A stretch of DNA of 60,165 bases from Alphaproteobacteria bacterium (lineage in GTDB: Bacteria > Pseudomonadota > Alphaproteobacteria > Micropepsales > Micropepsaceae): assembly GCA_018971835.1 (NCBI GenBank), contig JAGWZW010000012.1, forward strand, positions 1 to 60,165, given 5' to 3'. The notes under the pieces were generated by a model. It was not told the origin of the DNA and made no database searches. It worked only from the letters and a program-made list of their open reading frames with translations. Positions 43,547 through 51,772 of this stretch are shown here, one piece after another. Position 1 is the stretch's first letter; each line of letters starts with the position of its first letter. A program made the translations under genes and the position numbers.

Positions 43547-43771
43547 TAGACGGTCCTCCCTGTTGGCCGATTATAACAATTTATATGTATAACTTACAAT
43601 TTTTTTGTGCGTACCGCCCTTCACTTTCCGGCGCGATATTTGTCCGTGTGGAGCGGCACTGCAACCGTCTTTTCGCACCCGCAAAAATCCCGCAAGCGCC
43701 GGGCTTGCCGGCTGGCGCGAGCCGGGGCATTGCAAGCCGGAGGCCTTATCCGCTAAGACCAGTGTAATCGG
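43547..43771. promoter_or_regulatory. AT-rich divergent promoter region between araC-like and marR-like genes
   Basis: Most AT-rich stretch of the catabolic locus. On the minus strand two direct repeats, GTTATAC and GTTATAA, are spaced about 16 bp apart near 43575-43598, as AraC-type sites often are. They could be the site of the adjacent AraC-type protein. Confidence 0.4.
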
Positions 43772-44281
43772 ATGAGAGCGGAGAACCGTCCACCCATGCC
43801 AGCAAAGCCCGCGCCGCGGCAAAAATCCGAGAAGCCGGCAGGGCGCGGACGGAACAACCGGGTCGATCGCTGCGGTCTTGATTCGCTTCTCGGCTTTCAA
43901 CTGCATCGGGCTAGTCTGGCGCTTTCGCGCCATTTCGCCAAGACGATGGCGCGGCTCGACCTCACGCAAAAGCAGACCTCCGTGCTCTGGCTGATTGCCG
44001 CCAATCCCGGTATTTCGCAGATCACTCTGGCGAAGGAACTCGATATGGACCGGGCCTCGATGATGGCGCTGGTCGATCGCCTCGACGCGCGCAAGGTCAT
44101 CCGGCGCGAACGCTCGCGACGCGACGCGCGCCTGCAGGAACTCCTGATTACCGCAAAGGGACACAAGCTGCTTGCGCAGTCAAAGATCGCCCAGCGCAGG
44201 CATGAACGGCACTTCAGGCGTTTCTTCACCGCGGCCGAGCTTGCAGTGCTGATGGAGGCGCTGGCCCGCCTCCACGGCTAA
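43772..44281 (+). CDS. MarR-family transcriptional regulator
   Basis: A regulator of about 169 residues. After a basic, low-complexity N-terminal tail (KPAPRQKSEKPAGRGRNN) the winged helix-turn-helix is clear: LDLTQKQTSVLWLIAANPGI, SQITLAKELDMDRASMMALVDRLDARKVIRRERSRRDARLQELLIT and a C-terminal dimer helix. MarR proteins of this type usually repress catabolic or efflux genes until an aromatic ligand binds. Starts at 43772 or 43796 (shorter by eight residues) are both possible. It converges with the lignostilbene dioxygenase gene, separated by 11 bp. Confidence 0.87.
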   Translation: MRAENRPPMPAKPAPRQKSEKPAGRGRNNRVDRCGLDSLLGFQLHRASLALSRHFAKTMARLDLTQKQTSVLWLIAANPGISQITLAKELDMDRASMMALVDRLDARKVIRRERSRRDARLQELLITAKGHKLLAQSKIAQRRHERHFRRFFTAAELAVLMEALARLHG

Positions 44282-44292
44282 GGGGAACTGCC

Positions 44293-45756
44293 CTATCCGG
44301 CGGCCAGCCGCTCGGCCGGAATCCAGTTGCCATGCAGGCCGGCGCGCAGGCGAAGCGGCAGATGCGCCACGCAGACCGGGCCATCTTCAATGTGCAAGGC
44401 GTCCAGCAGCACCAGGTTGGACTGCATTTCGTCGTAATCCGACTCCAGGAAGAGCAGATAACCGTCGCCTTCTGGCGCGTCCTTGCGGCGAGGGATGAAC
44501 ACCGGCTCCTGCAGCGACTTGGCGGGGCCGCAGGTCCAGGCCTTGCTGAGGCCCGTGGCGTGGTCGACATGGCCGATGCAGTTGATGTGCAGGCCGGTGA
44601 TGCTGCCGCCGCGCTTGCTCTCGAACGGGCGGCTCTCGTCCTGTACGCAAAGATAGCCATGCCGATAGGAATGGCAGGCGTAGCGTTCGTCGATCTTCGG
44701 GAACTCGCCGACGAGATTGGTGAGCTTGCGCGCCTCCCAGCTTTCGGAATTGGATGCCATGTCGAGCGTCCAGCGGGTCATGTAGGACGCCGCACCGGCG
44801 CGGTCGAACGGTGCCCCTGTGACGTCCGGGAAGAACGGGAACATGTTGCTGCGCGCCACGGGAACGTCGATATGAATCTTGGTGCCTTCGTTAAAGGCGT
44901 TCATCACATGGCTGCAGAACTGGTTTGGCGCGCGGAACAGGCGCAAATCCCTGCCCTCCCCCCGGCGCGGCAGGACGGCGAGATACACATCCTTCGAACC
45001 GTCCCAGCCGAAAACGGGCTTGCCTTCCTTCGCCCGTTCCAGGCTGGGGCAGACCGGCACGATCGGCCAGATCACGTAATCCTCGGTGACGCCGAAATCG
45101 TGCATCAGATTGGGGTACGGTACCTGAAGCCAGGCTTCGTGAACGATCTTACCCTTGGCGTCCACCACGTAATAGGCGACGTCCGGCGTGCCAATGCCCT
45201 TGGCGCCATAGCCGAAACCGATCATTTCGCCGTTGGCGTGGTCATATTTCGGATGGGCGGTGAAGGTTTGACTTTTCAGCTTGCCGCCGAAATCCCATGA
45301 GCTGCTGAGCGTTTCCAGCGTTACGGGGTCCATCAGCGTGGGCGGGCTGTCCTCCTTCAAGGCGTAGAGTTTGCCGGCGTGAAAGAAGGCGTTGGTGTTG
45401 GCGGTGGAGCGGCTCCGGCCCTTCACCGAAGCATCATCCGTGAAGGGATTGCGATAGGCACCGAAGAGGGCGTGCCCGGCGGCGTTCTCGGCCAGCCATT
45501 TCTCGGTGCGGGCGTAACGGCATTTGAAATCGATGCGCCCGTTCTTGAACTGGAAGCGGCTGATCATGCCGTCGCCGTTGAAATAGATATCAGTCCCGAG
45601 CCTGGGCGGATATTGCGGATCGGGTCCGACGCGGAAGAAAACGCCATCAATGTCGGCGGGAACCGTTCCCTCCACTTCCAAATCTGCGACATCAGCCTCG
45701 ATGCGGCTCGGGGCACTGAAGCCAGTATAGATCGGCATGTCCGGGAATTTGTGCAT
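44293..45756 (-). CDS. Lignostilbene alpha,beta-dioxygenase (carotenoid oxygenase family)
   Basis: A 487-residue non-haem iron enzyme that splits the central double bond of 4-hydroxystilbenes into two aldehydes. The four iron histidines are H168 (TAHPKYD), H219 (LMHDFG), H283 (SHVMNAF) and H475 (LHGNW). Residues F59, Y101 and K134 fall exactly at the positions I recall as important for phenol-substituted substrates in bacterial lignostilbene dioxygenases such as LsdA. This strongly favours a stilbene over a carotenoid as substrate. It is 21 bp behind the aldehyde dehydrogenase gene, which would oxidise the vanillin formed. Family is firm, and the stilbene role is likely. Confidence 0.9.
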   Translation of the reverse strand: MHKFPDMPIYTGFSAPSRIEADVADLEVEGTVPADIDGVFFRVGPDPQYPPRLGTDIYFNGDGMISRFQFKNGRIDFKCRYARTEKWLAENAAGHALFGAYRNPFTDDASVKGRSRSTANTNAFFHAGKLYALKEDSPPTLMDPVTLETLSSSWDFGGKLKSQTFTAHPKYDHANGEMIGFGYGAKGIGTPDVAYYVVDAKGKIVHEAWLQVPYPNLMHDFGVTEDYVIWPIVPVCPSLERAKEGKPVFGWDGSKDVYLAVLPRRGEGRDLRLFRAPNQFCSHVMNAFNEGTKIHIDVPVARSNMFPFFPDVTGAPFDRAGAASYMTRWTLDMASNSESWEARKLTNLVGEFPKIDERYACHSYRHGYLCVQDESRPFESKRGGSITGLHINCIGHVDHATGLSKAWTCGPAKSLQEPVFIPRRKDAPEGDGYLLFLESDYDEMQSNLVLLDALHIEDGPVCVAHLPLRLRAGLHGNWIPAERLAAG

Positions 45757-45777
45757 CGTGCTTTTCTCCCTGTTCTT

Positions 45778-47217
45778 CTAGGGTACGGCGCCCTCGTGCA
45801 GCGCCTTGGTAACGAGGCAGGCTTCGACCCCCTCCGGCCCATCCTCGTGCCCGTGTCCCGACCATTTCACGCCGCCAAAGGGCGCATCCGCCCCGCCGAT
45901 CGCCACGCTGTTGATGCCGATCATGCCGGCTTCGATCTCGCGTCCCAGGCGCCTTTGCCGCTTCGCGTCCGCAGTCCACGCATAGGCAGCAAGGCCGTAG
46001 GGAAGCCGGTTCGCTTCAGCGATCGCCTCCTCCTCGTTGCGGAACGGGCGGCAAAGCGCTACCGGACCGAACGGCTCCTCGTTCATGACATCGGCATCGG
46101 TTGGCACGTTGGACAGGACCGTCGGCGCAAAGAAGAAACCTTGATTGCCCATCGGCGTGCCGCCGGCGCGGATCTGCGCGCCGCGTCGTGCGGCATCACC
46201 GATCAGCTTCTCCATCGCCGCGGGCCGGCGGGCATTCGCCATCGGTCCCATCTGTGCTTCCGGCAGAAGACCGTTTGCGACCCGCAGGGTTCTGGCTCGC
46301 GCGGCGAAACCGTCCACGAAGCGCTCGTAAATTTCTTCCTCGACGAGGAACCGCGTCGAGGCCACGCACACCTGTCCGGCGTTGCGGAACTTATGCGGAA
46401 CCATCGTATCCAGAACGGCTTCCACGTCGGTATCCTTGAACACGAGGACCGGTCCGTGCCCGCCCAGTTCCATCGTCGTGCGTTTCATGTCCTCACTGGC
46501 CAGACGCACCAAGTGCTTCCCGACTGCAGTAGAACCGGTGAACGACAATTTGCGGATCACCGGCGAGCCCAGCAGATGGCGCGAAACCTCGTCCGGCACG
46601 CCGAAGACCGCCTGTGCCACCTCCTTCGGCAAGCCCGCGTCGTAGAGTGCCTGCAGCACGCCAAGCGCCGAAGCCGGTGCTTCTTCGGCAGCCTTCAGGA
46701 TCACCGAGCAACCGGCCGCAATGGGCGCGCCGAGCTTGCGGCCGGGATTGCCGATGGGAAAATTCCAGGGCGCGAAGGCCGCAACAGGCCCGACCGGTTC
46801 CTTCGTCACCGTCGAGCGCTGCCCAGCCGGGCGCACCAGCGTGCGGCCATAGATTCTATGCGCTTCGCCCGCATAGAAATCGAACAGAGCGGCGGCCATC
46901 ATCACTTCCATACGCGCCTCGGCGAGCGTCTTTCCCTCCTCCAGCGTGGCAGCGCAGGCCAGGTGGTCCGCGCGCTGTCGCAATAGAGATGCCGCCCCTG
47001 AAAGCACCGCTGCGCGCTGCTGCGCGGGTGCATCGCGCCACAGCCGGAACCCGCGCCGCGCCGCATCCAGCGCGCGATCAAGGTCGGCGGCGTCGGCCAG
47101 CGGCAGTTCGCCCAGCGTTTCCTCGGTCGCCGGATTGACCACTTGATGCGTCCGCCGCGCTTCCGCAGCGACGCGCTCGCCATCGATCATCATGCAAAGA
47201 CTGGGATAACCGGTCAT
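45778..47217 (-). CDS. Aldehyde dehydrogenase, vanillin dehydrogenase-like candidate
   Basis: A 479-residue NAD(P)-dependent ALDH. Marks are AFAPWNFPIGNPGRKLGAPI, the catalytic glutamate in MELGGHGPVLVF, the catalytic cysteine in NAGQVCVASTRF, and EEPFGPVA near the C terminus. Its ATG overlaps the stop of the NTF2-like gene (ATGA at 47214-47217), so the two are translationally coupled; the dioxygenase gene follows 21 bp later. This is the order expected if it oxidises the aldehyde products of stilbene cleavage to acids, or vanilloyl acetaldehyde to vanilloylacetate. The sequence resembles succinate-semialdehyde dehydrogenases as well, which is the usual default annotation. Confidence 0.85.
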   Translation of the reverse strand: MTGYPSLCMMIDGERVAAEARRTHQVVNPATEETLGELPLADAADLDRALDAARRGFRLWRDAPAQQRAAVLSGAASLLRQRADHLACAATLEEGKTLAEARMEVMMAAALFDFYAGEAHRIYGRTLVRPAGQRSTVTKEPVGPVAAFAPWNFPIGNPGRKLGAPIAAGCSVILKAAEEAPASALGVLQALYDAGLPKEVAQAVFGVPDEVSRHLLGSPVIRKLSFTGSTAVGKHLVRLASEDMKRTTMELGGHGPVLVFKDTDVEAVLDTMVPHKFRNAGQVCVASTRFLVEEEIYERFVDGFAARARTLRVANGLLPEAQMGPMANARRPAAMEKLIGDAARRGAQIRAGGTPMGNQGFFFAPTVLSNVPTDADVMNEEPFGPVALCRPFRNEEEAIAEANRLPYGLAAYAWTADAKRQRRLGREIEAGMIGINSVAIGGADAPFGGVKWSGHGHEDGPEGVEACLVTKALHEGAVP

Positions 47218-47927
47218 GCGCCCCTTTCGGCATCCGCTTTTGCCCGCTCGGCCACAATCGGTTTGCCGGTCACCGGATGGAGATTGTGAAACGGAACAAG
47301 TTTGTGGGTCGGCCACAGCCAGACCTCGTCCTGCAACGCATCCGGTCCCGCGGGATCGTCGGGATAGAGCGTGGTGATGAACGGCACGTAATTCGGCCGC
47401 GTGTGCGCCCAGCCGGTTTCGAAATCGGCGTGCCATTGCGGGCGGTAGTTCAGCACATGGATACGCCAGACGCCGTTGATCTTCTTGTAGGTGTTCTCGT
47501 AGATGCCGCCTTCCCACCATTGGCGCGGACCGCCATAGTCCCTGTGCCGCCCGGCCTGCATCATGCTGCGGAACCGCGCCAGCGCCGTTACCCCATCGTC
47601 CTGGACATCGACGATATCCTGCAACTGCGGATGGTCGAGCAGGAAACCGTCGACCGGGCCGTTCAGCCCATGCGTGAAATTTTTCTGGAAGCGCTCGATG
47701 TAAAGGCGCGCAGCCCCGACCCTGCCCTTGTAGACGCCGCCGAAGAAGTGAACCTCGCAATCCTCGGTGAACAGATCCACCACCTCGCGATAGAGGCACT
47801 TGTCGATCAAATAGCCATAGAGGTGCTGAAGCTTGCGCACGGCCTGCTCGTCTTCCACGCGGATCAGCCGGTTCGCGAGAGCGGAAATTTGCGCCTCAAG
47901 GGCGGCAATCCGGTCGTTTTCTGACAT
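47214..47927 (-). CDS. NTF2-like (SnoaL) protein; diarylpropane lyase LdpA-type candidate
   Basis: A 237-residue NTF2/SnoaL-fold protein. The N-terminal helix and DEQAVRKLQHLYGYLIDKCL lead into VVDLFTEDCEVHFFGGVYKG, the typical cone-fold start; HVLNYRPQWHADFETGWAHTRPNYVP is an unusual aromatic-rich segment. The ATG at 47927 is preferred to the upstream in-frame ATG at 48014. Sphingomonad LdpA, a cofactor-free NTF2-like enzyme, removes formaldehyde from diarylpropane diols to give lignostilbenes. This gene is coupled to an aldehyde dehydrogenase and a lignostilbene dioxygenase, exactly the enzymes that would follow. I rate the fold firm and the LdpA role an inference from operon order. Confidence 0.72.
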   Translation of the reverse strand: MSENDRIAALEAQISALANRLIRVEDEQAVRKLQHLYGYLIDKCLYREVVDLFTEDCEVHFFGGVYKGRVGAARLYIERFQKNFTHGLNGPVDGFLLDHPQLQDIVDVQDDGVTALARFRSMMQAGRHRDYGGPRQWWEGGIYENTYKKINGVWRIHVLNYRPQWHADFETGWAHTRPNYVPFITTLYPDDPAGPDALQDEVWLWPTHKLVPFHNLHPVTGKPIVAERAKADAERGA

Positions 47928-48050
47928 GTCATGCTCTCGATGAAGTGCGCCGGGCGACAAACGGTCCGCCCTGTGTTTCACGGCCAGGCCGACAGTTCTG
48001 CACCAAGAGCGCACTCATGTGCATCAGATCGCGCGGTCTTGCGCGCACCG

Positions 48051-49106
48051 TCACGCCAGTTTGAACAGCCTCTCGGCATTGGTCTGGAAGAACATCTTCT
48101 TGACCTGAGGCGGCAAAGACATGGCATCGAGTATGCCCACCTCTTCGGGTGGGCACTGATACGGATAATCCATCGCATAGAGAACGCGATCAACCCCGAT
48201 CTGCTCCTGCGCGAAGCGGATGGCAGGTTCCCAGGCCACGCCGGAATTGGTGATGTAGAAGTTCTCCCTCAGATAATTCGAGACCTTTTCCTTCTTTAGC
48301 GGCTTCATGAAGGGGTAGCGGTTGGAGCGGACCCCGGCGTTGTGCATGTAGTCGAGGCGGTACATCCAGTAGGGCAACGCCTCGCCCATGTGGCCGAGAA
48401 CGATCTGGAGTTTCGGGAAACGGTCGAACGCGCCGCTGGTGATGATGCGTAGCGCGTGGAAGCCCGTCTCCACGCCGAAGCCGAAAATCGCGCCGTCTAA
48501 CCCGGCTTCCAGCATCGGGCCGACCATGTCGCGTGGCGGCGTCTGCGGGTGGAGATAGATCGCCACGTCGAGCGCTTCCGCGGCCTCGAAAATCGGCCAG
48601 AACTTGGGATCGCTGAGATATTCGCCGTGCGTATGCGAATTGATCACCACGGCACGCATGCCGAGCTTGCTCACCGCGCGTTCGATCTCCTTCGCCGCAT
48701 GTGCCGGATCCTGCGGCGCACAGGCCGCCATGCCGGTGAAGCGGTCCGGATGCCTCTGGCAAGCTTCAGCGAGGCGATCGTTGATGAGTTCGGACATGGC
48801 CACGCCGCTATCCCGGTCCAGAATTTGCGTGCCTGGCCCGGTCACCGCGATCACCTGGCGGTCGATTCCGCGCGCGTCCATATCGGCAAGGCGTTCGGCG
48901 CCGAGATCCTGCAGGCGACGGAAAACCGCCTGGGCGCGCTCGCTCTTGCTGCGCAGATAAAAGCCCATCAGGCTTTCGAAGCCGGGATCGACGTCATCGC
49001 GGTCGAGAATGCGTTCGTACGCCCGGATCAGTTCCGGCGGCGCGAAGGCTTCTTCGGTGGCGATGCGCAGATATCCCTGGTGTCCGCCTGTCTGCAGTTC
49101 GGGCAT
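48051..49106 (-). CDS. Amidohydrolase-fold decarboxylase, LigW-like (5-carboxyvanillate decarboxylase candidate)
   Basis: A 351-residue TIM-barrel enzyme very like LigW of SYK-6, which removes CO2 from 5-carboxyvanillate to give vanillate. From memory shared blocks include TGGxQGYLRIATEEAF (with E19), MDARGIDRQV, AGLDGAIFGFGVETGFHALR, VGHMGEALPYWMYRLDYMHN-type and TNSGVAWEPAIRFAQ. Metal-site residues E19, H186 and D313 are in IATEEAF, YLHPQ and YAMDYPY. GAGGAAA is five bases before the ATG at 49106; a longer frame exists. It heads the operon with the LdpA-like, aldehyde dehydrogenase and dioxygenase genes. Related orsellinate or gamma-resorcylate decarboxylases are the alternatives. Confidence 0.85.
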   Translation of the reverse strand: MPELQTGGHQGYLRIATEEAFAPPELIRAYERILDRDDVDPGFESLMGFYLRSKSERAQAVFRRLQDLGAERLADMDARGIDRQVIAVTGPGTQILDRDSGVAMSELINDRLAEACQRHPDRFTGMAACAPQDPAHAAKEIERAVSKLGMRAVVINSHTHGEYLSDPKFWPIFEAAEALDVAIYLHPQTPPRDMVGPMLEAGLDGAIFGFGVETGFHALRIITSGAFDRFPKLQIVLGHMGEALPYWMYRLDYMHNAGVRSNRYPFMKPLKKEKVSNYLRENFYITNSGVAWEPAIRFAQEQIGVDRVLYAMDYPYQCPPEEVGILDAMSLPPQVKKMFFQTNAERLFKLA

Positions 49107-49178
49107 GATTTCCTCTCTGGCTGGCCTCATTGCGGCTCGGCACCGATGCGATGCCGGCGGGTCGTCCCTTTTCTAAGT

Positions 49179-49196
49179 TCATTGAAAACTCAATGA
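49179..49196. promoter_or_regulatory. Inverted repeat, probable MarR operator
   Basis: TCATTGA-AAAC-TCAATGA, perfect 7-bp arms with a 4-bp spacer, lies between the LigW-like operon (-) and a marR-like gene (+). It is about 73-90 bp upstream of the LigW-like start, in position to control both directions. Confidence 0.65.
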
Positions 49197-49291
49197 TCAG
49201 CCCTGTCAAGCGTTGAACGGAGCGCACCTTGCATGCTATGGCGGGAGTGATTTCCAGGTTTTGCTGGAAGGAATATTTTCAAAAACAACGT

Positions 49292-49882
49292 ATGGGCCGG
49301 ATTTTGAGCATGACGATACACACGGCACGCGGCGCAGGCAGAAGAACGGCGCATGGACAAACCGCCGTCGCAAAGAAATCAGATGTCCCGAAACTGGCGT
49401 GTCCGAAAGAGGATGCGGGGTTCGAGGGGTGGAAACTTCCGGGCCTGGATTATCCCTCGTTCCGCCTCACGCTCGTGGCCAAGCTCATCAACCGCCTGAC
49501 CGCGCAGCAACTCGCTCAGGCTAGTGAGTTGTCCTTCGCGGAGTGGCGCGTGCTGTGCCGGCTGGCGATGACGGACGGCACCACGGTTCGCGATATCGCT
49601 GAAAAAGCCTGGGTGGACCGGGCGGAAGTCAGCCGGGCTGCGGCGCGCCTGGAACAGGACGGGCTGGTCACGCGACAGGTCAACCCGGCAGATGAGCGAA
49701 TGCCGGTCTTCTCCGCCACGAAGGCCGGTAAAAGACTCTACAAGACCCTCATTGCCGCACGCAGCCAGTTCCATAACACCGTTGGTGCCGATCTCGACGA
49801 TGAGGAACAACGTATCCTCGACAAGGCGCTCGGCAAGATGATGGCGAAGCTTCTATGTATGGCAGGCAGGTCGCCGGGATGA
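49292..49882 (+). CDS. MarR-family transcriptional regulator
   Basis: A winged helix-turn-helix regulator of about 196 residues. The DNA-binding core is ELSFAEWRVLCRLAMTDGTT, VRDIAEKAWVDRAEVSRAAARLEQDGLVTRQV and ATKAGKRLYKTLI, with a dimerisation helix at each end. The true start is uncertain: ATGs at 49238, 49292 and 49310 are in frame and none has a good ribosome site. It is divergent from the LigW-like operon, with an 18-bp palindrome between them, so it most likely represses that operon and itself until an aromatic ligand or CoA ester binds. Confidence 0.84.
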   Translation: MGRILSMTIHTARGAGRRTAHGQTAVAKKSDVPKLACPKEDAGFEGWKLPGLDYPSFRLTLVAKLINRLTAQQLAQASELSFAEWRVLCRLAMTDGTTVRDIAEKAWVDRAEVSRAAARLEQDGLVTRQVNPADERMPVFSATKAGKRLYKTLIAARSQFHNTVGADLDDEEQRILDKALGKMMAKLLCMAGRSPG

Positions 49883-50208
49883 TCTTTGCGCCTGCAGACC
49901 GCATCTTTCGATGACCGGTATAAATCGGGCTACAATCAAATGCCAGCGGGCCGCGACGCGCCGCCATTTCAGATTCCCGATTAGCGTGTTCATGCTTCAT
50001 CATGAGCAAAGCAGCTTCTCACCGGCGGCGCTTTATTCCTTATGATGCCTTTACCGCGCAACCTTGGACAAAATCGGAGTGCGCCGCCGATGACATTATG
50101 GAAAACTGCGGCCCCGACGGTGCTGCGCAGTCTGTTGCCGCCCCACCGGGCAAGCGAGGCCGGCGCGGGCGTCATGCGCGGAACGACTGAACTGGCGGAA
50201 AATCCGCA
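49883..50208. other. Intergenic region upstream of the paired GST genes
   Basis: About 326 bp without a convincing gene. A weak inverted repeat TTCATGCTTCATCATGAG near 49989-50006 is the only symmetric element I see. The region should carry the promoter for the GST-GST-CoA ligase operon. Confidence 0.45.
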
Positions 50209-50961
50209 ATGCTGACGCTATATCACTGGGAACCGAATGCGAATTCCGGCAAGCCGATGCTCACGCTGGCCGAGAAGGGCGTGCCCTTCGAAAGCCATTA
50301 CCTGGACCTCTTGAATTTCGACCAGCATTCGCCGGAATACCTCAAGATTAATCCGGCCGGCACCATCCCTGCCCTGGTGCACGACGATTTCGTGCTGACC
50401 GAATCGACGGCAATCATGGAATATGTCGACGAGGCGTTCGCGGGCCCGCCGCTGCGCCCGGCTGACGCGGAAGAGCGCTGGCGGATGCGCTGGTGGATGC
50501 GCTTCTTCGACCAGTATTTCGCGCCGGCGTTGAGCATGATCGGCTGGAGTGTGTTTGTCGGGCCCTCGGTGCGCAGCCGCGATCCCGAAGAACTGCGCAA
50601 GGCCATCGAGCGCATTCCGCTCAAAGAGCGGCGCATCGCATGGTCAAAGGCGATCTACAACACCTTTTCCGCGGAGGAACTGGAAGAATCGCGGCGCCGC
50701 GTGGCGATCGGCACGCGCTGCCTGGAAGACGCGCTGAGCAAGCGCAAATGGGTTGCCGGGGAGACCTATTCGCTGGCAGACATCAACGGCTTCAACCTTG
50801 CCTATGCTGCGCCGCTGTCGCAACCGCAGGCCTGCAATGAGGAACTGACCCCTCACATCATGGCCTGGCTGCGCGCCATCTATGCGCGCCCGGCAACCAG
50901 GGCGGTCTGGGCGATGGGCCGCACCGACCTGGCCAAGCGCATCACCTATCTGGTGTCGTGA
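50209..50961 (+). CDS. LigF-like glutathione transferase, beta-etherase candidate (first of a pair)
   Basis: A 250-residue GST similar to the LigF-like protein at 37960-38715. Shared blocks are MLTLYHWEPNANSGKPMLTLAEKGVPFESHYLDL, which begins the protein, FDQHSPEYLKINPAGTIPALVHD, LTESTAIMEYVDEAF and LRPADAEERWRMRWWMRFFD. Ser13 and the TES motif belong to the glutathione site, and YFAPALSMIGW mirrors YFCPALSMIGW in the other protein. The next gene, 19 bp on, encodes a second GST of the same type. Such adjacent, divergent GST pairs are the form taken by BaeA and BaeB, a heterodimer that cleaves beta(R)-aryl ethers. Homology to LigF is clear; a BaeA/B role is inferred. Confidence 0.83.
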   Translation: MLTLYHWEPNANSGKPMLTLAEKGVPFESHYLDLLNFDQHSPEYLKINPAGTIPALVHDDFVLTESTAIMEYVDEAFAGPPLRPADAEERWRMRWWMRFFDQYFAPALSMIGWSVFVGPSVRSRDPEELRKAIERIPLKERRIAWSKAIYNTFSAEELEESRRRVAIGTRCLEDALSKRKWVAGETYSLADINGFNLAYAAPLSQPQACNEELTPHIMAWLRAIYARPATRAVWAMGRTDLAKRITYLVS

Positions 50962-50980
50962 AGTGCCCGAGGCAACAGCT

Positions 50981-51769
50981 ATGATCGAACTCTTCCACTG
51001 GGAACCGAACACCTTCTCGCTGAAACCGCTGGTGGTGCTGCACGAGAAGGAATTGGATTTCGCCTCCCGCTACACGAATTTCCAGGATCCGGCCTGCGCG
51101 ATCGCGGCGCCCGGCGGCTCGGAAACGGAACTGACGCACAATCCCGAGCTGACGGGCCCGGTGCTGGTCGATCGCGGCACGGCGATGGCCGAATCCTTCT
51201 TCGTCTCGCTCTATCTCGACGAAGCCTATCCCCAACGGCCGCTGCGCCCATCGGACGCAAAAGGCCGCTGGCGGGTGCTGATGTGGGCGCGCCATGTCAA
51301 CGAGGTGCTGACTCCGGCCATCTGCACGCTCGGCTGCAAGACCTTTCTCGTGCCGGCGCTGAAGATGCGCGAACGGGCTCCGCTGGAAGCTGCCATCGCC
51401 GCACTGCCGACGCTGGAAAAGCGCAACGCCTGGCTCGATGCGCTAGACGACCGCTACGGCACCGATTTACTGGAGGATTCGCGGCGCAAGATCGCCCAGT
51501 CGGTGGCCAAGATTGAAGCTGCGCTCGGTCAAAGTTCCTGGCTCGCGGGAGATGAATATTCGCTCGCGGATATCGATGCCTATGCCTTCATGGCGCCGGT
51601 GCGGGTGCTGGCCCCCGACCTGCTGACGGCCGCAATCGCGCCGCGCGTGCTGAAATGGCTTGGCTCCATAGACGAACGGCCCGCCGTCAGGGCGGCACTG
51701 GCGACCAGCAAGACCGGTGCGCCCCGCGAAGCTTTCGCGCCGGGCGCAGAACACAGCCGCTGGGGGTAG
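50981..51769 (+). CDS. LigF-like glutathione transferase, beta-etherase candidate (second of a pair)
   Basis: A 262-residue GST, diverged from its neighbour. Shared features: IELFHWEPNTFSLKPLVVLHEKELDF at the start with Ser13, FFVSLYLDEAYPQRPLRPSD and the C-terminal SLADIDAY. The region after the first strand is longer (FQDPACAIAAPGGSETELTH), and the glutathione loop reads AMAESFF, so the two proteins are unlikely to do the same thing. The ATG at 50981 follows GAGG by nine bases; an earlier frame start is unsupported. CoA ligase follows 3 bp after its stop, so GST, GST and ligase form one operon. BaeAB-like heterodimer partner is the favoured reading. Confidence 0.8.
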   Translation: MIELFHWEPNTFSLKPLVVLHEKELDFASRYTNFQDPACAIAAPGGSETELTHNPELTGPVLVDRGTAMAESFFVSLYLDEAYPQRPLRPSDAKGRWRVLMWARHVNEVLTPAICTLGCKTFLVPALKMRERAPLEAAIAALPTLEKRNAWLDALDDRYGTDLLEDSRRKIAQSVAKIEAALGQSSWLAGDEYSLADIDAYAFMAPVRVLAPDLLTAAIAPRVLKWLGSIDERPAVRAALATSKTGAPREAFAPGAEHSRWG

Positions 51770-51772
51770 AGG

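Noticed and set aside
44293..45756. Carotenoid or retinal-forming oxygenase
   Set aside because: Same family, but F59/Y101/K134 and the operon with aldehyde dehydrogenase and LigW-like genes favour lignostilbenes; no carotenoid genes are nearby.
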